This document shows positions 11,648 through 20,954 of a stretch of DNA of 33,048 nt, in pieces. The stretch covers positions 1 through 33,048 of the IMG/VR virus record IMGVR_UViG_3300047409_000221, one strand, 5' to 3'. The stretch's first letter is position 1, and each line of letters starts with the position of its first letter. The position numbers and the translations under genes are program-made. The DNA is from a virus. A model generated the notes under the pieces. It ran no database searches. It was not told the DNA's origin and was given only the letters and a program-made list of their open reading frames with translations.

Positions 11648-12262
11648 ATGCAGAAAGTCGATGGCTTAGCTTTATATAAGAAAATGAAAGGAAGTAGCAA
11701 GATACAATATAAAGAAGAAATTCATTGTCCTATGATCATTGATGTTATGGCGAATCCAAATAAAGGTAGCTATAGTGCTTTTTGTGTAGAGGCAGGGATA
11801 GGAGAAGCTAATTTTTATATTTGGTTGAACAAGCACGCTATATTTAAAGAATGTTACGGTATAGGCAAAATGTTCGCAAAAGAAAATTGGGAAAAGCAAG
11901 GTTTAGAGATAGCAGAACATGTAAATATGCCGGGAACAAGCACACATAAATTTGAATACTGGCGTATGATTGGCTGGGCACGATTTGGTATTGGCAAGAA
12001 CTCAAGGATTCGATTAGCTATAGATCCTAAATCAAACCCAAGTGAACATTATGGGCAACTCATACAGCAAGCATCAGAAGGTGATTTTACCGCTGGTGAG
12101 ATAAAGCAATTGATGGAAGCGGTCAACGTAGGTCTAAATACGCATCAAGTATTCACATTACAAAAAGAGATAGATCAGTTAAAATTTGATCTAACTGTCA
12201 TGAATGAGAATAATAATGGCGACAATACTTTCGCAGATAAGAGACCTAAGAAAAAAGATTAA
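11648..12262 (+). CDS. terS: Probable small terminase subunit
   Basis: The 204-residue product has an N-terminal helix-turn-helix-like region (residues about 35-70: SAFCVEAGIGEANFYIWLNK), a middle EYWRMIGWARFGIGKNSR stretch similar in pattern to terminase small subunits that end a helical core with a W-x-F-x-x-K-x-R motif, and a C-terminal coiled coil (QVFTLQKEIDQLKFDL) fit for oligomerisation. It opens the head gene cluster, typical of phage packaging proteins. Small subunits bind the packaging site and regulate the large subunit. Confidence 0.55.
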   Translation: MQKVDGLALYKKMKGSSKIQYKEEIHCPMIIDVMANPNKGSYSAFCVEAGIGEANFYIWLNKHAIFKECYGIGKMFAKENWEKQGLEIAEHVNMPGTSTHKFEYWRMIGWARFGIGKNSRIRLAIDPKSNPSEHYGQLIQQASEGDFTAGEIKQLMEAVNVGLNTHQVFTLQKEIDQLKFDLTVMNENNNGDNTFADKRPKKKD

Positions 12263-12350
12263 GATTCCTTGGCGCATTGTTTACGTAGATCGAAAGATTG
12301 AATCAAATGAATTTGCTGAAAAAACAATTTATGTGCATATATGGATATAA
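12216..12350 (+). CDS. Small basic protein overlapping terS end, 44 aa
   Basis: ATG 12216 lies in another frame, 47 bases before the end of the upstream gene. The product (MATILSQIRDLRKKIKIPWR onward, ending IYVHIWI) is basic in the middle with a beta-rich, hydrophobic end. There is only a weak ribosome site (GAGAATAAT). It fills an otherwise empty 100-base gap, so it is probably real but unproven. Confidence 0.4.
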   Translation: MATILSQIRDLRKKIKIPWRIVYVDRKIESNEFAEKTIYVHIWI

Positions 12351-12362
12351 AAGGAGCAACCT

Positions 12363-12767
12363 ATGCCAAGTAAAGAGCTACAAGATCGATTAGAGACAGT
12401 TAAAAATTCAGTCGGAAAACCAGGACCTGGGGGTGATTTTCCATCCTTCTTAGATCCTTTTGGAACATTAAAACTTGCTGAAAGAAGTGCGAGTACAATA
12501 TTTCATAAAGCTACAGGAACACCGTCATCTAAAGAAAAGCGTAACCAACAATCATTGATCAATGAGCAAATCAAAGCTTATAAAGATCAAACTGAACTTG
12601 CAGCAAAAGAACTAGCAACATTGAAAGATCAGAAAGATATGGAAAAAAGAAAGATCAATGAAAAACAGATTCGATCTTTGAGAGGAAGCTACAGAGCTCC
12701 TGGTGGATTTTTAAACAATCAGAGCTTAGGCAATACAAACGGATTAACTAATAAACTAGGTGCTTAA
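12363..12767 (+). CDS. Conserved pre-portal structural-type protein, 134 aa
   Basis: AAAGGAG lies before ATG 12363. The N-terminus is proline/glycine-rich (GKPGPGGDFPSFLDPFG), the middle is a long charged helix (QIKAYKDQTELAAKELATLK), and the C-terminus ends RSLRGSYRAPGGFLNN and a flexible tail. Proteins with this tail are common just upstream of portal genes in podovirus-like genomes. It is probably a minor virion or assembly protein; the function is inferred only from position. Confidence 0.65.
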   Translation: MPSKELQDRLETVKNSVGKPGPGGDFPSFLDPFGTLKLAERSASTIFHKATGTPSSKEKRNQQSLINEQIKAYKDQTELAAKELATLKDQKDMEKRKINEKQIRSLRGSYRAPGGFLNNQSLGNTNGLTNKLGA

Positions 12768-12770
12768 AGA

Positions 12771-14396
12771 ATGGATACTTCGGAAGGTTTAGGTACATTA
12801 GGCACGCCCAATGATTTATTAGAACTCTTACGTAAAAGATATAATGCAGCTAAGTATGTCGCAGATTTGTGGATACCAATCATGCAGGCATCATTCTTTT
12901 ATGCCGTTCCCTTCCGAAATAGATATTATTTGCCAGGAAAAGAATTTCAAGGTACAGCACAGAATACACGTGTATATGACACGACAGCTGTTGAAGGTGT
13001 AAAGACATTCGTTTCTAAAATACATGACACCATGACTCCTCCAGGGATCCAATGGGGCTTTCTCGAAGTTGATGAGAACATGGTACAAGATCCTGAAGTC
13101 GATGTAGAAGTATTAGAAGAAGCTCAGCTCATTTTAGATCGATACATGAGGAAGCTATTTAGCTATATTCACTCATCTAATTTTGACGTTGTGATTAATG
13201 AATGTTACTACGATCTAAGTATCGGAACATCTGCATTAGTAATCAATCAGTATACAGACAATGAACCCTTTCTCTGTACCTCAATTCCGATGGATAAGCT
13301 AGCAATAGAAGAAGCCGTGAATGGCAAAATAGAATCATGGTTCCGTACCTGGCAGAATCTAAAGATATCAGAGCTTAATACACGTTGGCCTAAAATTGTT
13401 CTTACTCCAGATTTAGCGAGTGATGTAATAGCTGACATGGATGCTAAAGTAAGAATGACGTATGAGGGAGTAGCTTATTTTCCTAATCGACCAAAACCAT
13501 ATCTATATTCTGTTTGGGTTGATAGCGGTATATTATATAGTGAATGGCTAGAGTCGAGTCCAGGTGTTATATGGCGTTTTCAGAAAACTAATAATGAAAC
13601 GTGGGGCCGTGGTCCTGTCATGGAAGCATTACCCTCTATTATCAGTTTAAATGAAATAGCGCGCATTGAATTAGCATCTGCAAACTTAAATACATTCAGA
13701 CCTTATATGGGGTTCTCAGATGCTGTATTTAATCCTCATACTTTCAAGCTTGAACCTTTTACTATTATTCCTATTGCTCCTATCGGAACTGGCGGACAGG
13801 TACCTTTAATTCCTTTACCTAATAGTTCATCTCCAGAGTTTGCTCAGATATCTATTCAAGATTTAAGATTACAGATAAAGGCTTTACTGTTTGCAGAACA
13901 GCCTCAAGATGCACCTGGTATACAACCACAAACTGCATATGAGTTATCGTTAAAACAACAGAATCTTGCTCAAAAGATTGGTCCATTATTCTCACGCTTA
14001 CAACATGAGTTCTTATGGCCTGTCATTAAGAGATTTGCTCATATCTTACATTCGATGGGTAAACTACCTTTTCCTAAACTGGGTGATATACCGATTATAT
14101 TTAAATATAAATCTCCATTAGCTTTAGTTAAAGGACAACAGGATACGGCAAGGTTTACTCAATATGTGCAGTTGCTACAAGGAATAATGGGTCAGGAAGC
14201 AGCTCAACTTTACTTAAACTTTAAAGAAATGCCTTATATTTTAGCTGAAGCTTTACAAATTGATACTCGTCTGTTAAATAAACCCAAAGCAGTAGCTGAG
14301 GTAATGCAACAATTACAAAATCAACATAACCAACAACAGATTGCTCAAGCAAATAATCCTGAACTACAAGCAGAACAAGAACCATTAATTCAATAA
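12771..14396 (+). CDS. Portal protein (T7-like head-tail connector)
   Basis: At 541 residues it matches T7 gp8 (536) in length. It forms the dodecameric ring at one capsid vertex through which DNA is packaged and ejected. Typical features are the N-terminal RYNAAKYVADLWIPIMQAS helix, a DTTAVEGVKTFVSKIHDTMT region, WGRGPVMEALPSIISLNEIA, and the long C-terminal helix ending in a glutamine-rich tail. It is followed by scaffold and capsid genes as in T7. The start is three bases after the preceding stop. Confidence 0.95.
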   Translation: MDTSEGLGTLGTPNDLLELLRKRYNAAKYVADLWIPIMQASFFYAVPFRNRYYLPGKEFQGTAQNTRVYDTTAVEGVKTFVSKIHDTMTPPGIQWGFLEVDENMVQDPEVDVEVLEEAQLILDRYMRKLFSYIHSSNFDVVINECYYDLSIGTSALVINQYTDNEPFLCTSIPMDKLAIEEAVNGKIESWFRTWQNLKISELNTRWPKIVLTPDLASDVIADMDAKVRMTYEGVAYFPNRPKPYLYSVWVDSGILYSEWLESSPGVIWRFQKTNNETWGRGPVMEALPSIISLNEIARIELASANLNTFRPYMGFSDAVFNPHTFKLEPFTIIPIAPIGTGGQVPLIPLPNSSSPEFAQISIQDLRLQIKALLFAEQPQDAPGIQPQTAYELSLKQQNLAQKIGPLFSRLQHEFLWPVIKRFAHILHSMGKLPFPKLGDIPIIFKYKSPLALVKGQQDTARFTQYVQLLQGIMGQEAAQLYLNFKEMPYILAEALQIDTRLLNKPKAVAEVMQQLQNQHNQQQIAQANNPELQAEQEPLIQ

Positions 14397-14407
14397 TAAG
14401 GGCACTT

Positions 14408-14725
14408 ATGAATTTAGATGATAATCCTCTTTTACAACCTGAGGATTTTGTAAAAGGTTATAGAGATAATATTGAAGCGTTAAAGAATAGACCGGACTTA
14501 ATTCAATTTGATAAATTATGTTATGAACTTTTTACTTCTGAAATGGGTAGAAATTTTATGGATTATATTACTGAATCATATTTAATCCCACCGATGGCAG
14601 ATAGAAATTCCCCACAATTTAACATTACAGCAGTATGGAGTGAAGGCTTTAAAGACTTCGCTCGAATGTTACGTAGTGCGGTTCGCTCGCATGAGCAACG
14701 CATTCAAGCGGAGAACAATAAATGA
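14408..14725 (+). CDS. Conserved protein between portal and scaffold, 105 aa
   Basis: A GGGCA site precedes ATG 14408. The product is helical, acidic at the N-terminus (MNLDDNPLLQPEDFVKGYRD) and basic near the C-terminus (RMLRSAVRSHEQRIQ). Its end overlaps the scaffold start by four bases, so the two are co-translated. It is likely a head-assembly accessory protein; the position between portal and scaffold is the only guide. Confidence 0.7.
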   Translation: MNLDDNPLLQPEDFVKGYRDNIEALKNRPDLIQFDKLCYELFTSEMGRNFMDYITESYLIPPMADRNSPQFNITAVWSEGFKDFARMLRSAVRSHEQRIQAENNK

Positions 14726-15408
14726 CGGATGATGTAACTGCACCCCCAATAGAAGCACAACCTACCTGGTATATTGATGATGCAAGACCTGGTATAGGTG
14801 ATCGACCAAGCTGGCTTAATGAGAAATTTAAAAGTGCTGCTGATCTTGCTAAGAGCTATCATGAATTAGAGAAGAAAGTTGGAACTGCACCAGAAGAGTA
14901 TGACTTATCTAATTCTAGATTTCTTGATGCTGATTATGTTCCTATTCAGGAACTTTTACAGGTAGCAAAAGATAAAAGAGTTCCTAAAGATGTTATCGAT
15001 AAAATGGTCGACTCTTTAGATAAATATATGGACGAGTTCTCTATAGATTACTCAGAAGAAGCTAACAAACTAGGTCCTAATGCTAAAGAAAGATTAAGTA
15101 CTTTAGATAACTGGGCCAAGGCTAACTTGTCTGAAGCCTCATACGAAGCTTTAACAAGTAATATTAAAAGTGCAGATGCTATTAAAGCATTAGAAGAAAT
15201 AAGGGGCAGGATGATGAGTAATACACCAATGGTGCCGAGCGGGAATGATGCGTCTTCCTCTAATGTTGCTACATTAGATGACGTGAGAACTGAGCTATCA
15301 AATAACTTAGAAAAATATAAAACAGATCCTCACTACCGTAAGGATTTACAGTCTAGGTTAGAAATGGCTTCTAAAAGTTCAAACTTCATTGACAAAGTTG
15401 GCTATTAA
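14722..15408 (+). CDS. Capsid scaffolding protein
   Basis: The 228-residue product is acidic and mostly helical, with a proline-rich N-terminus, a PSWLNEKFKSAADLAKSYHE motif typical of T7 gp9-like scaffold proteins, a helical middle and a C-terminal charged helix (LEKYKTDPHYRKDLQSRLEM). Scaffolds guide coat protein into a procapsid and then leave. The gene sits directly before the major capsid gene. A promoter for the capsid lies across its last codons. Confidence 0.85.
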   Translation: MTDDVTAPPIEAQPTWYIDDARPGIGDRPSWLNEKFKSAADLAKSYHELEKKVGTAPEEYDLSNSRFLDADYVPIQELLQVAKDKRVPKDVIDKMVDSLDKYMDEFSIDYSEEANKLGPNAKERLSTLDNWAKANLSEASYEALTSNIKSADAIKALEEIRGRMMSNTPMVPSGNDASSSNVATLDDVRTELSNNLEKYKTDPHYRKDLQSRLEMASKSSNFIDKVGY

Positions 15409-15419
15409 TCTGCTATAAT
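15389..15419 (+). promoter_or_regulatory. Promoter for the major capsid gene
   Basis: TTGACA (15389-15394) and TATAAT (15414-15419) are both perfect sigma70 hexamers, separated by 19 bases. TGC before the -10 box gives an extended -10 (TGCTATAAT), which can offset the long spacer. Transcription would add a strong start just before the capsid gene, consistent with high demand for coat protein. Confidence 0.7.
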
Positions 15420-15429
15420 TATATCCAAT

Positions 15430-15457
15430 ACCTTTTTAAATTGACGCTTAAGAAGGT
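15430..15457 (+). promoter_or_regulatory. Hairpin in the capsid mRNA leader
   Basis: ACCTTTTTAA (15430-15439) pairs with TTAAGAAGGT (15448-15457), with one G-U pair and an eight-base loop. It lies close to the predicted start of transcription, in a leader of about 135 bases. A 5' hairpin could stabilise the abundant capsid mRNA. Confidence 0.45.
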
Positions 15458-15562
15458 TTGGACAACTTATCACCAAGACCTCGAAAGAGACAATCTTACT
15501 TGTGGAAGCCCTAATTGATCTAGTCAAAATATTTTATTGATTAATTTTTTAGGGGAACAATT

Positions 15563-16396
15563 ATGTCCACTTCGTTGACAGCCGTCCAACAAATTGAGTT
15601 TGATGCCTTAGTAAAAGCTGAATACCAATCATTAGGTTTTTTATTACGTGATACAGTCCGTGTACGTCGTGACGTTATTGGCGCCACTGTTTCTTTCCGT
15701 AAAGTAAATCAAATTCAAGCAGTAGCAACTGGTTATTTACAAACAGTCGTTATTCAAGATCCTAACTACAGCCAAACACAAGCCATTATGCAAAAGTATA
15801 CAGCACCAACTGCTGTAGATACTGTACAAGAATTGACAGTTAACTTTGATGCTAAGATGGAAAATGCTATGTTAGTAGCAAATGCTTTAGGCCGTCGTTC
15901 TGATCAAATTATTATTAATTCTCTAGCTGTAAGTCCAGGCCAAACCATCGTTGATGGTGGTACCAATATGACATATACCAAATATACTCAAATCATCGAG
16001 TTCTTTGATAATAATGCCGTACCATTACCTGAAAGATTTGTGGCCATGTCAGCTAGCAATTTCAGATCATTACTAGCAGCTGATCAGTTCGTTTCAACCT
16101 TCTATACTCAAAACCGTGTTTTAGATAAAGGTTTTGTACGTGAATATTTAGGTATTAATTTAATTATTATCCCTGAAATGGTTGAAGGCGGATTACCTTT
16201 AAGCGGTGGCAATATTAGATCTACGTTTGCATGGCATAAACAATCAACCGGTATGGGTATTGGTCATGATTTCAGAACTGAGATCAACTATTTACCACGT
16301 GAAACATCATGGTTAGTAAATGGAATTTTCTCGGCTGGTGCAATTACAATTGATAATCTCGGTATTATCCAAGTTGATTGCGATGAAAACGTATAA
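15563..16396 (+). CDS. Major capsid protein
   Basis: The 277-residue product begins MSTSLTAVQQIEFDALVKAE with an AGGGG site upstream, followed by RRDVIGATVSFRKVNQIQA and VDTVQELTVNFDAKMENAM, patterns typical of HK97-fold coat proteins of podovirus-like phages with a short N-arm. The C-terminal half contains the expected alternating strands and a hydrophobic end. It is shorter than T7 gp10 (345). It follows the scaffold gene and its own promoter. Fold assignment is inferred from position and pattern. Confidence 0.88.
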   Translation: MSTSLTAVQQIEFDALVKAEYQSLGFLLRDTVRVRRDVIGATVSFRKVNQIQAVATGYLQTVVIQDPNYSQTQAIMQKYTAPTAVDTVQELTVNFDAKMENAMLVANALGRRSDQIIINSLAVSPGQTIVDGGTNMTYTKYTQIIEFFDNNAVPLPERFVAMSASNFRSLLAADQFVSTFYTQNRVLDKGFVREYLGINLIIIPEMVEGGLPLSGGNIRSTFAWHKQSTGMGIGHDFRTEINYLPRETSWLVNGIFSAGAITIDNLGIIQVDCDENV

Positions 16397-16423
16397 TCAT
16401 ATTAATTATTGGAGTTTATAATC

Positions 16424-17299
16424 ATGGCTTTTACAATTGCTAATTGGACATGTATTTCATCGTCCTTGAACGAAGGTCAAGTTACAGTGGTGCCATTTGG
16501 CGGTTCATCAACCGTATTAAATGCACCTAATGTTTTTGTTTATGGTAGCCCTACTGATGCTCTAGCTACAATTGCAGCGGCAAATTATTTCTTGTCAATG
16601 TATGCAAGTTTAAAAGTTGGCGATATTATTATTGTTAATGGCACAGATGGTAGCAACATGTATGTTGTAGCTACGTCTACATTGACAGGCGTGACCGTTA
16701 ATAGCTTTACGCCTTCTGGAAGTGTTGCTACTGCAAATATTCAAAACAATGCTGTAACATTTGCAAAGATTCAAGAAATAGGTGCTGATACTTTATTAGG
16801 TAACCCAACAGGTGGATCAACTGAAGTTTCAGAAATAACTTTAGGTTCTGGATTAGCTTTTAGTGGTACTACATTACTAGTTCCAGCTACAAACCTTCGT
16901 TATGCAACAGTAGCAATTACCGCCGCTGAGTTTAATGGTATGTATGCTGCTCCTAAATTGTTAGTAGCTAATGCGGGTGCAAATACACTTTTAGTATTAG
17001 ATAAAGTAGATTTGTTAATGACATATGTATCAGCTAACTATGCCGCAGGTGGTGTAACAGCTGTTCAATATGATTCAACAGCAAACGGAGCTGGTGTCAT
17101 TGCTTCTACTACTTTAGCCGCTGCAACTTTCCAAGCAGCTGCAAGTACGGGCTTTATGTTTAATACAGGTGTAGTTGCTCAAACCTTTACTACTTGTGTT
17201 AATAAGGGCTTGTATCTCAGCAACATATCAGGTGCATTCACTACTGGTGATAGTACATTTGTTGCTCATGTGTGGTATAAAGTTATACCAACAGTTTAA
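16424..17299 (+). CDS. Head fibre or capsid decoration-like protein, 291 aa
   Basis: I chose ATG 16424 because GGAG lies nine bases upstream; the earlier in-frame ATG at 16409 lacks a site. The product is rich in threonine, alanine, serine and glycine and almost all beta. A central AVTFAKIQEIGADTLLGNPT segment is common in trimeric phage fibre stalks, and the C-terminal half looks like a compact beta domain. Position just after the capsid gene suggests a surface decoration or head fibre, possibly aiding host contact. Confidence 0.65.
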   Translation: MAFTIANWTCISSSLNEGQVTVVPFGGSSTVLNAPNVFVYGSPTDALATIAAANYFLSMYASLKVGDIIIVNGTDGSNMYVVATSTLTGVTVNSFTPSGSVATANIQNNAVTFAKIQEIGADTLLGNPTGGSTEVSEITLGSGLAFSGTTLLVPATNLRYATVAITAAEFNGMYAAPKLLVANAGANTLLVLDKVDLLMTYVSANYAAGGVTAVQYDSTANGAGVIASTTLAAATFQAAASTGFMFNTGVVAQTFTTCVNKGLYLSNISGAFTTGDSTFVAHVWYKVIPTV

Positions 17300-17310
17300 G
17301 GAGTATTCGA

Positions 17311-17916
17311 ATGGCCGTGACCAAGACACAAATTATATCTTTATCTTTGATGCTACTTGGTCACGCACCCATTCAGACATTAGATAATGCTGATGATCTT
17401 ACAATAGCCGCTGAGCAAGCCTTTGATATTCTCTTGCCTAGCGTGTTAAGTACAGGTAATTGGCGTTTTTCTATGCAGATTCAACAATTAAGTCTTTCAC
17501 CTCAGATTCCGCCAGTGCAATCTGGATGGCAGAATATTTATTTCTTACCTGCAGGTTATTTAAAGAATATTAGAATTATTCCAAATAATTATGTTTATGA
17601 GATTTATAATAATAATCAAATTTGGTGTAATTGGGGTACATTAAGTCCTGTCTATATGGAATATGCTTTCTTACCTCCTATTAATCAACTTCCAATGGTT
17701 TTTATTAATTATTTCATTTATGAAATAGCAGCATTCTTAGCTTTATCAAATGCTCAAAAACCTGAATATTATTCTGTATTAGAAGCAAAAAGAGTAACTC
17801 AACTTGCTATAGCTGCCGCTTCTGATTCTCAGAATAGACCCAATTTCGTTCAAATTGATATACCTGTACTTAATAATCGTTACATTACTGGTATAATAGG
17901 TAATCAAATAGGATAG
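17311..17916 (+). CDS. Tail tubular protein A (adaptor, T7 gp11-like)
   Basis: At 201 residues it is close to T7 gp11 (196). The N-terminus MAVTKTQIISLSLMLLGHAP, with LTIAAEQAFDILLPSVLSTG and NWRFSMQIQ, is the usual pattern of this adaptor, which forms a ring between portal and nozzle. AAGGAG precedes the start. It is directly upstream of the nozzle gene, as expected. Confidence 0.9.
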   Translation: MAVTKTQIISLSLMLLGHAPIQTLDNADDLTIAAEQAFDILLPSVLSTGNWRFSMQIQQLSLSPQIPPVQSGWQNIYFLPAGYLKNIRIIPNNYVYEIYNNNQIWCNWGTLSPVYMEYAFLPPINQLPMVFINYFIYEIAAFLALSNAQKPEYYSVLEAKRVTQLAIAAASDSQNRPNFVQIDIPVLNNRYITGIIGNQIG

Positions 17917-17933
17917 TAAAAAGTGAGTGATAA

Positions 17934-20444
17934 ATGCCTTATCAATTATGGACACAAGACAATTTTTCTAAAGGTGAATTATCGCCTTATATGTATGCGA
18001 GAGCGCAAGTAAATCAATATTATGATGGCATGAAAGTTGCTCAAAATGTTTTAACATATCCTACAGGAGCAGCTGGAAAAAGATTTGGTACTTTATATCA
18101 ATCAACTCTCAGTTCATCCATTACATCTGCGAATCAATTATTTTTTCAAACATTTCAATATTTAGATCAATGTATTTACCAATTAGTGTTTCGTCCTTTA
18201 GCGATTGATATTTATTTGGAAGGAATACTATTACAAACTGTAGTCACAACATTAGATGCTCAGAGTGTTGCTAATTTAACTTATACAATCATTGGGGCGA
18301 TATTTCGTGTAACAGGAGAAGAATTTGCACCTTTTGATTTAAAAAGAGCTGAAGACACTCCTTTGCCAGTTACTTCTATTACTGGAAACACTTTTAATAT
18401 TGCTACTCCATCATGGGGTGTTAATGTTGTATTTCCAATACAATTTACAACAGGAAGCGTTTTACCAACAACAACTCCACAAATAAAAGTCGGTATTGTA
18501 TATTTTCTTTATAGTAATACTTCTAGTAATGGGACCGCCTATACTTCCGCATATAATGCTAAATTTAATATTGATCCGATCATATTAACAAATACCGGTG
18601 CTGCTAATATTGTTTCATTAAATCTCTGGTCATTTACAAATACTGCCTTTAAAAATTTGCCAGTGTATGATTTTAAAGGTGGATATGACGGTATTACTTT
18701 TACTTTGTTTGCAGTGAGTGGAGCTGCAGTAACCTTAACAGCAAGTGCCGCTATATTTACTCCAGGTCATGTTAAAGGAGCATTCATTGGAAATGGTGGA
18801 ACATCAAGAATTGTTACTTATATAAGTCCTACGGTTGTTAATGTAGCTATTCAAACGTTCTTTGATAGCGTAGGCCCCATGCAAGGAAGCTTAGTTTTTT
18901 TAGCAGAACCTGCATGGAGTGAAGCGAGAGGATGGCCACAAAAATGTTCTAGTTATCAAAATAGAGCCTTATTTGCTAATACAGATAGTTTGCCCAATGG
19001 ATTCTGGGCGAGTGTCACTAATGAATATAATAATTTTGGTTATCTAACGACAGATGACGATGATGCTATTAGCTGGTTTCCAACGTCTAATGAAGTTAAC
19101 GTTATACGTTTTATTGTGCCATTTAGGAGTATCACGGTACATACAAATTCAGGTATCTATTCAAGTCCATTATCTGAAATTGCAGCTATTACGCCTAGTA
19201 CTTTTACTTTGCAATTACAAGATTCAACACCAGCGGATGTATTGCAGCCTCAAGCTATCGATAATCAAATTATTGTATTATCAGGTAATGATGTCCATAC
19301 CATGTTATGGGATGGTATTAATAATGCTTATACATCTAATATAGTCTCAATAGTAAATGAACAAACTATTAGAGAACCTGTTGATGAAGTAGCTTATGCC
19401 GATTTAAGAAGGGCAGGAAGTCGTTATGTATTTATTATTAATACTAGTGGATCAATGGCCGTCTATCAAACATTGCAATCTGAGCAAGTTTCTGGCTTCA
19501 CTCCACATATAATGGAACAATCATATGGAAATGCTTACTTTAGACAAGCCGCCAGTTCTTTTGATGGTAGATGTTGGTTTGTAATAGAGAGACAAAAAGC
19601 AACAGCTGTGGCGCCTATAACTATATCTGGATTTACCTCTACTACATTAACTGTTACTGCAAGTAACCTCAGTACAACTGTCCCGACGGCTATTACTTTT
19701 ACAACAACTGGAAGCTTACCAACAAGTTCTCCACAAGTTGCTATTGCTACATATTATTGGGCATTAGGAATTACAGCTAATACTATAACTGTTTATTTGA
19801 CAGAAGCAGATGCTCTTGCTGGAGATAATGCAATAGAATTTAGTAATGCCGGTACCACAAGCAATGTAGTTTCATGGCCTCTAACGACCATATTTACATT
19901 AGAAGAACTTACTCAAGATGTTTACTTAGATTGTGCTGTTCAATATCCTCCAAGGCTTGGCTCTGGTTCAGCTACTGATACTATTACAACAGGCGCATTA
20001 TTTAATGCTCAATCAGTTAAAATGACAGGTGATGGATTTGGTTTTGATGCTATCGGTGTTTCTAATCAAGTCGTATTTGAATCTCATGGTGAGACTGTAG
20101 ATGTAGCTGAAGCTTTCATAGGCTTTCCAATCAATATGATTATTGAACCAATGCCATTAACGCCTCCTCCTGGACCACAGAATACTTTGACTCGTCCTAA
20201 ACATATTCGTTCAGTTAGATTTATGTTTAATAATACGATTGGAGGAACAATCAATGGTGTTCCTATTGCATTGAATACATTTGATGAGGCTAATATTGGA
20301 GAACCTCCTATTCCTTCTAGAGGTGTTTTTGAATTATCTATTATGAAAGGATGGAATGACTTTAATAATCCCACGTTTACAATTGAACATAATGAGCCAT
20401 TCAATATAGAATTGATCGGCGTATTTTATTCGCTCGATACTTAA
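17934..20444 (+). CDS. Tail tubular protein B (nozzle, T7 gp12-like)
   Basis: The 836-residue product is close to T7 gp12 (794). The N-terminus has the family motif (DNFSKGELSPYMYARAQVNQ, then a NVLTYPTGAAGKRFGTLYQ stretch), and the body is a long beta-rich protein. Two internal segments with similar ITGNTFNI/ITFTTTGSLPTSSPQ-like repeats may be inserted domains. It forms the hexameric nozzle to which fibres attach. Its start lies 17 bases after gp11-like. Confidence 0.93.
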   Translation: MPYQLWTQDNFSKGELSPYMYARAQVNQYYDGMKVAQNVLTYPTGAAGKRFGTLYQSTLSSSITSANQLFFQTFQYLDQCIYQLVFRPLAIDIYLEGILLQTVVTTLDAQSVANLTYTIIGAIFRVTGEEFAPFDLKRAEDTPLPVTSITGNTFNIATPSWGVNVVFPIQFTTGSVLPTTTPQIKVGIVYFLYSNTSSNGTAYTSAYNAKFNIDPIILTNTGAANIVSLNLWSFTNTAFKNLPVYDFKGGYDGITFTLFAVSGAAVTLTASAAIFTPGHVKGAFIGNGGTSRIVTYISPTVVNVAIQTFFDSVGPMQGSLVFLAEPAWSEARGWPQKCSSYQNRALFANTDSLPNGFWASVTNEYNNFGYLTTDDDDAISWFPTSNEVNVIRFIVPFRSITVHTNSGIYSSPLSEIAAITPSTFTLQLQDSTPADVLQPQAIDNQIIVLSGNDVHTMLWDGINNAYTSNIVSIVNEQTIREPVDEVAYADLRRAGSRYVFIINTSGSMAVYQTLQSEQVSGFTPHIMEQSYGNAYFRQAASSFDGRCWFVIERQKATAVAPITISGFTSTTLTVTASNLSTTVPTAITFTTTGSLPTSSPQVAIATYYWALGITANTITVYLTEADALAGDNAIEFSNAGTTSNVVSWPLTTIFTLEELTQDVYLDCAVQYPPRLGSGSATDTITTGALFNAQSVKMTGDGFGFDAIGVSNQVVFESHGETVDVAEAFIGFPINMIIEPMPLTPPPGPQNTLTRPKHIRSVRFMFNNTIGGTINGVPIALNTFDEANIGEPPIPSRGVFELSIMKGWNDFNNPTFTIEHNEPFNIELIGVFYSLDT

Positions 20445-20458
20445 AAAAGGATATATTT

Positions 20459-20953
20459 ATGCCGATAGCTCTTTTATTAGCAATGCAAGCAAGTGGAATG
20501 ATAATTGATTGGTTTGGTAAAAATGAACAAATAAGATTAGGTAAAATGGGTGCCGAAGTAGAGCAAGCTGGTATTGAATCTAATATTCAATTATCTCGCC
20601 TTGAGACTGAACAAGAGAGCTTAGATGCAATGGTAGCTTTGAGAAAGAACTTAGGTACTCAAGCAGCCATGTTAGCTGCTCGTGGAACAAGAAGTGGTCA
20701 AGGAACAGCTGCATTATTTGGCAATGAATCCTTAAGTAGCTTTAATTCCAATGAAAAAATGAGACGATTAAATCAAATGAGCAGAGAAGCTGCTTTGAAA
20801 GCAGGTAAAACAATCTCTAAATTACATCAGAAAACATTTGAGAATAATACTTGGAATGAATTTACTAAAAATATTACTAGAAATATTCCAACTTCACCTG
20901 AAGCATATAGTCAATTTACTGGATCTTTTGGTTTAACAAAAATAGGTGGCTAG
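20459..20953 (+). CDS. Internal virion protein (T7 gp14-like)
   Basis: AAAAGGATA precedes ATG 20459. The 164-residue product has an N-terminal hydrophobic helix (residues about 1-17), then a helical stretch with LRKNLGTQAAMLAARGTRSG and TAALFGNESLSSFNS, the characteristic pattern of gp14-like proteins. In T7 this protein is ejected into the outer membrane to start a channel for DNA. T7 gp14 has 196 residues. It opens the three-gene ejection set. Confidence 0.82.
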   Translation: MPIALLLAMQASGMIIDWFGKNEQIRLGKMGAEVEQAGIESNIQLSRLETEQESLDAMVALRKNLGTQAAMLAARGTRSGQGTAALFGNESLSSFNSNEKMRRLNQMSREAALKAGKTISKLHQKTFENNTWNEFTKNITRNIPTSPEAYSQFTGSFGLTKIGG

Positions 20954-20954
20954 A

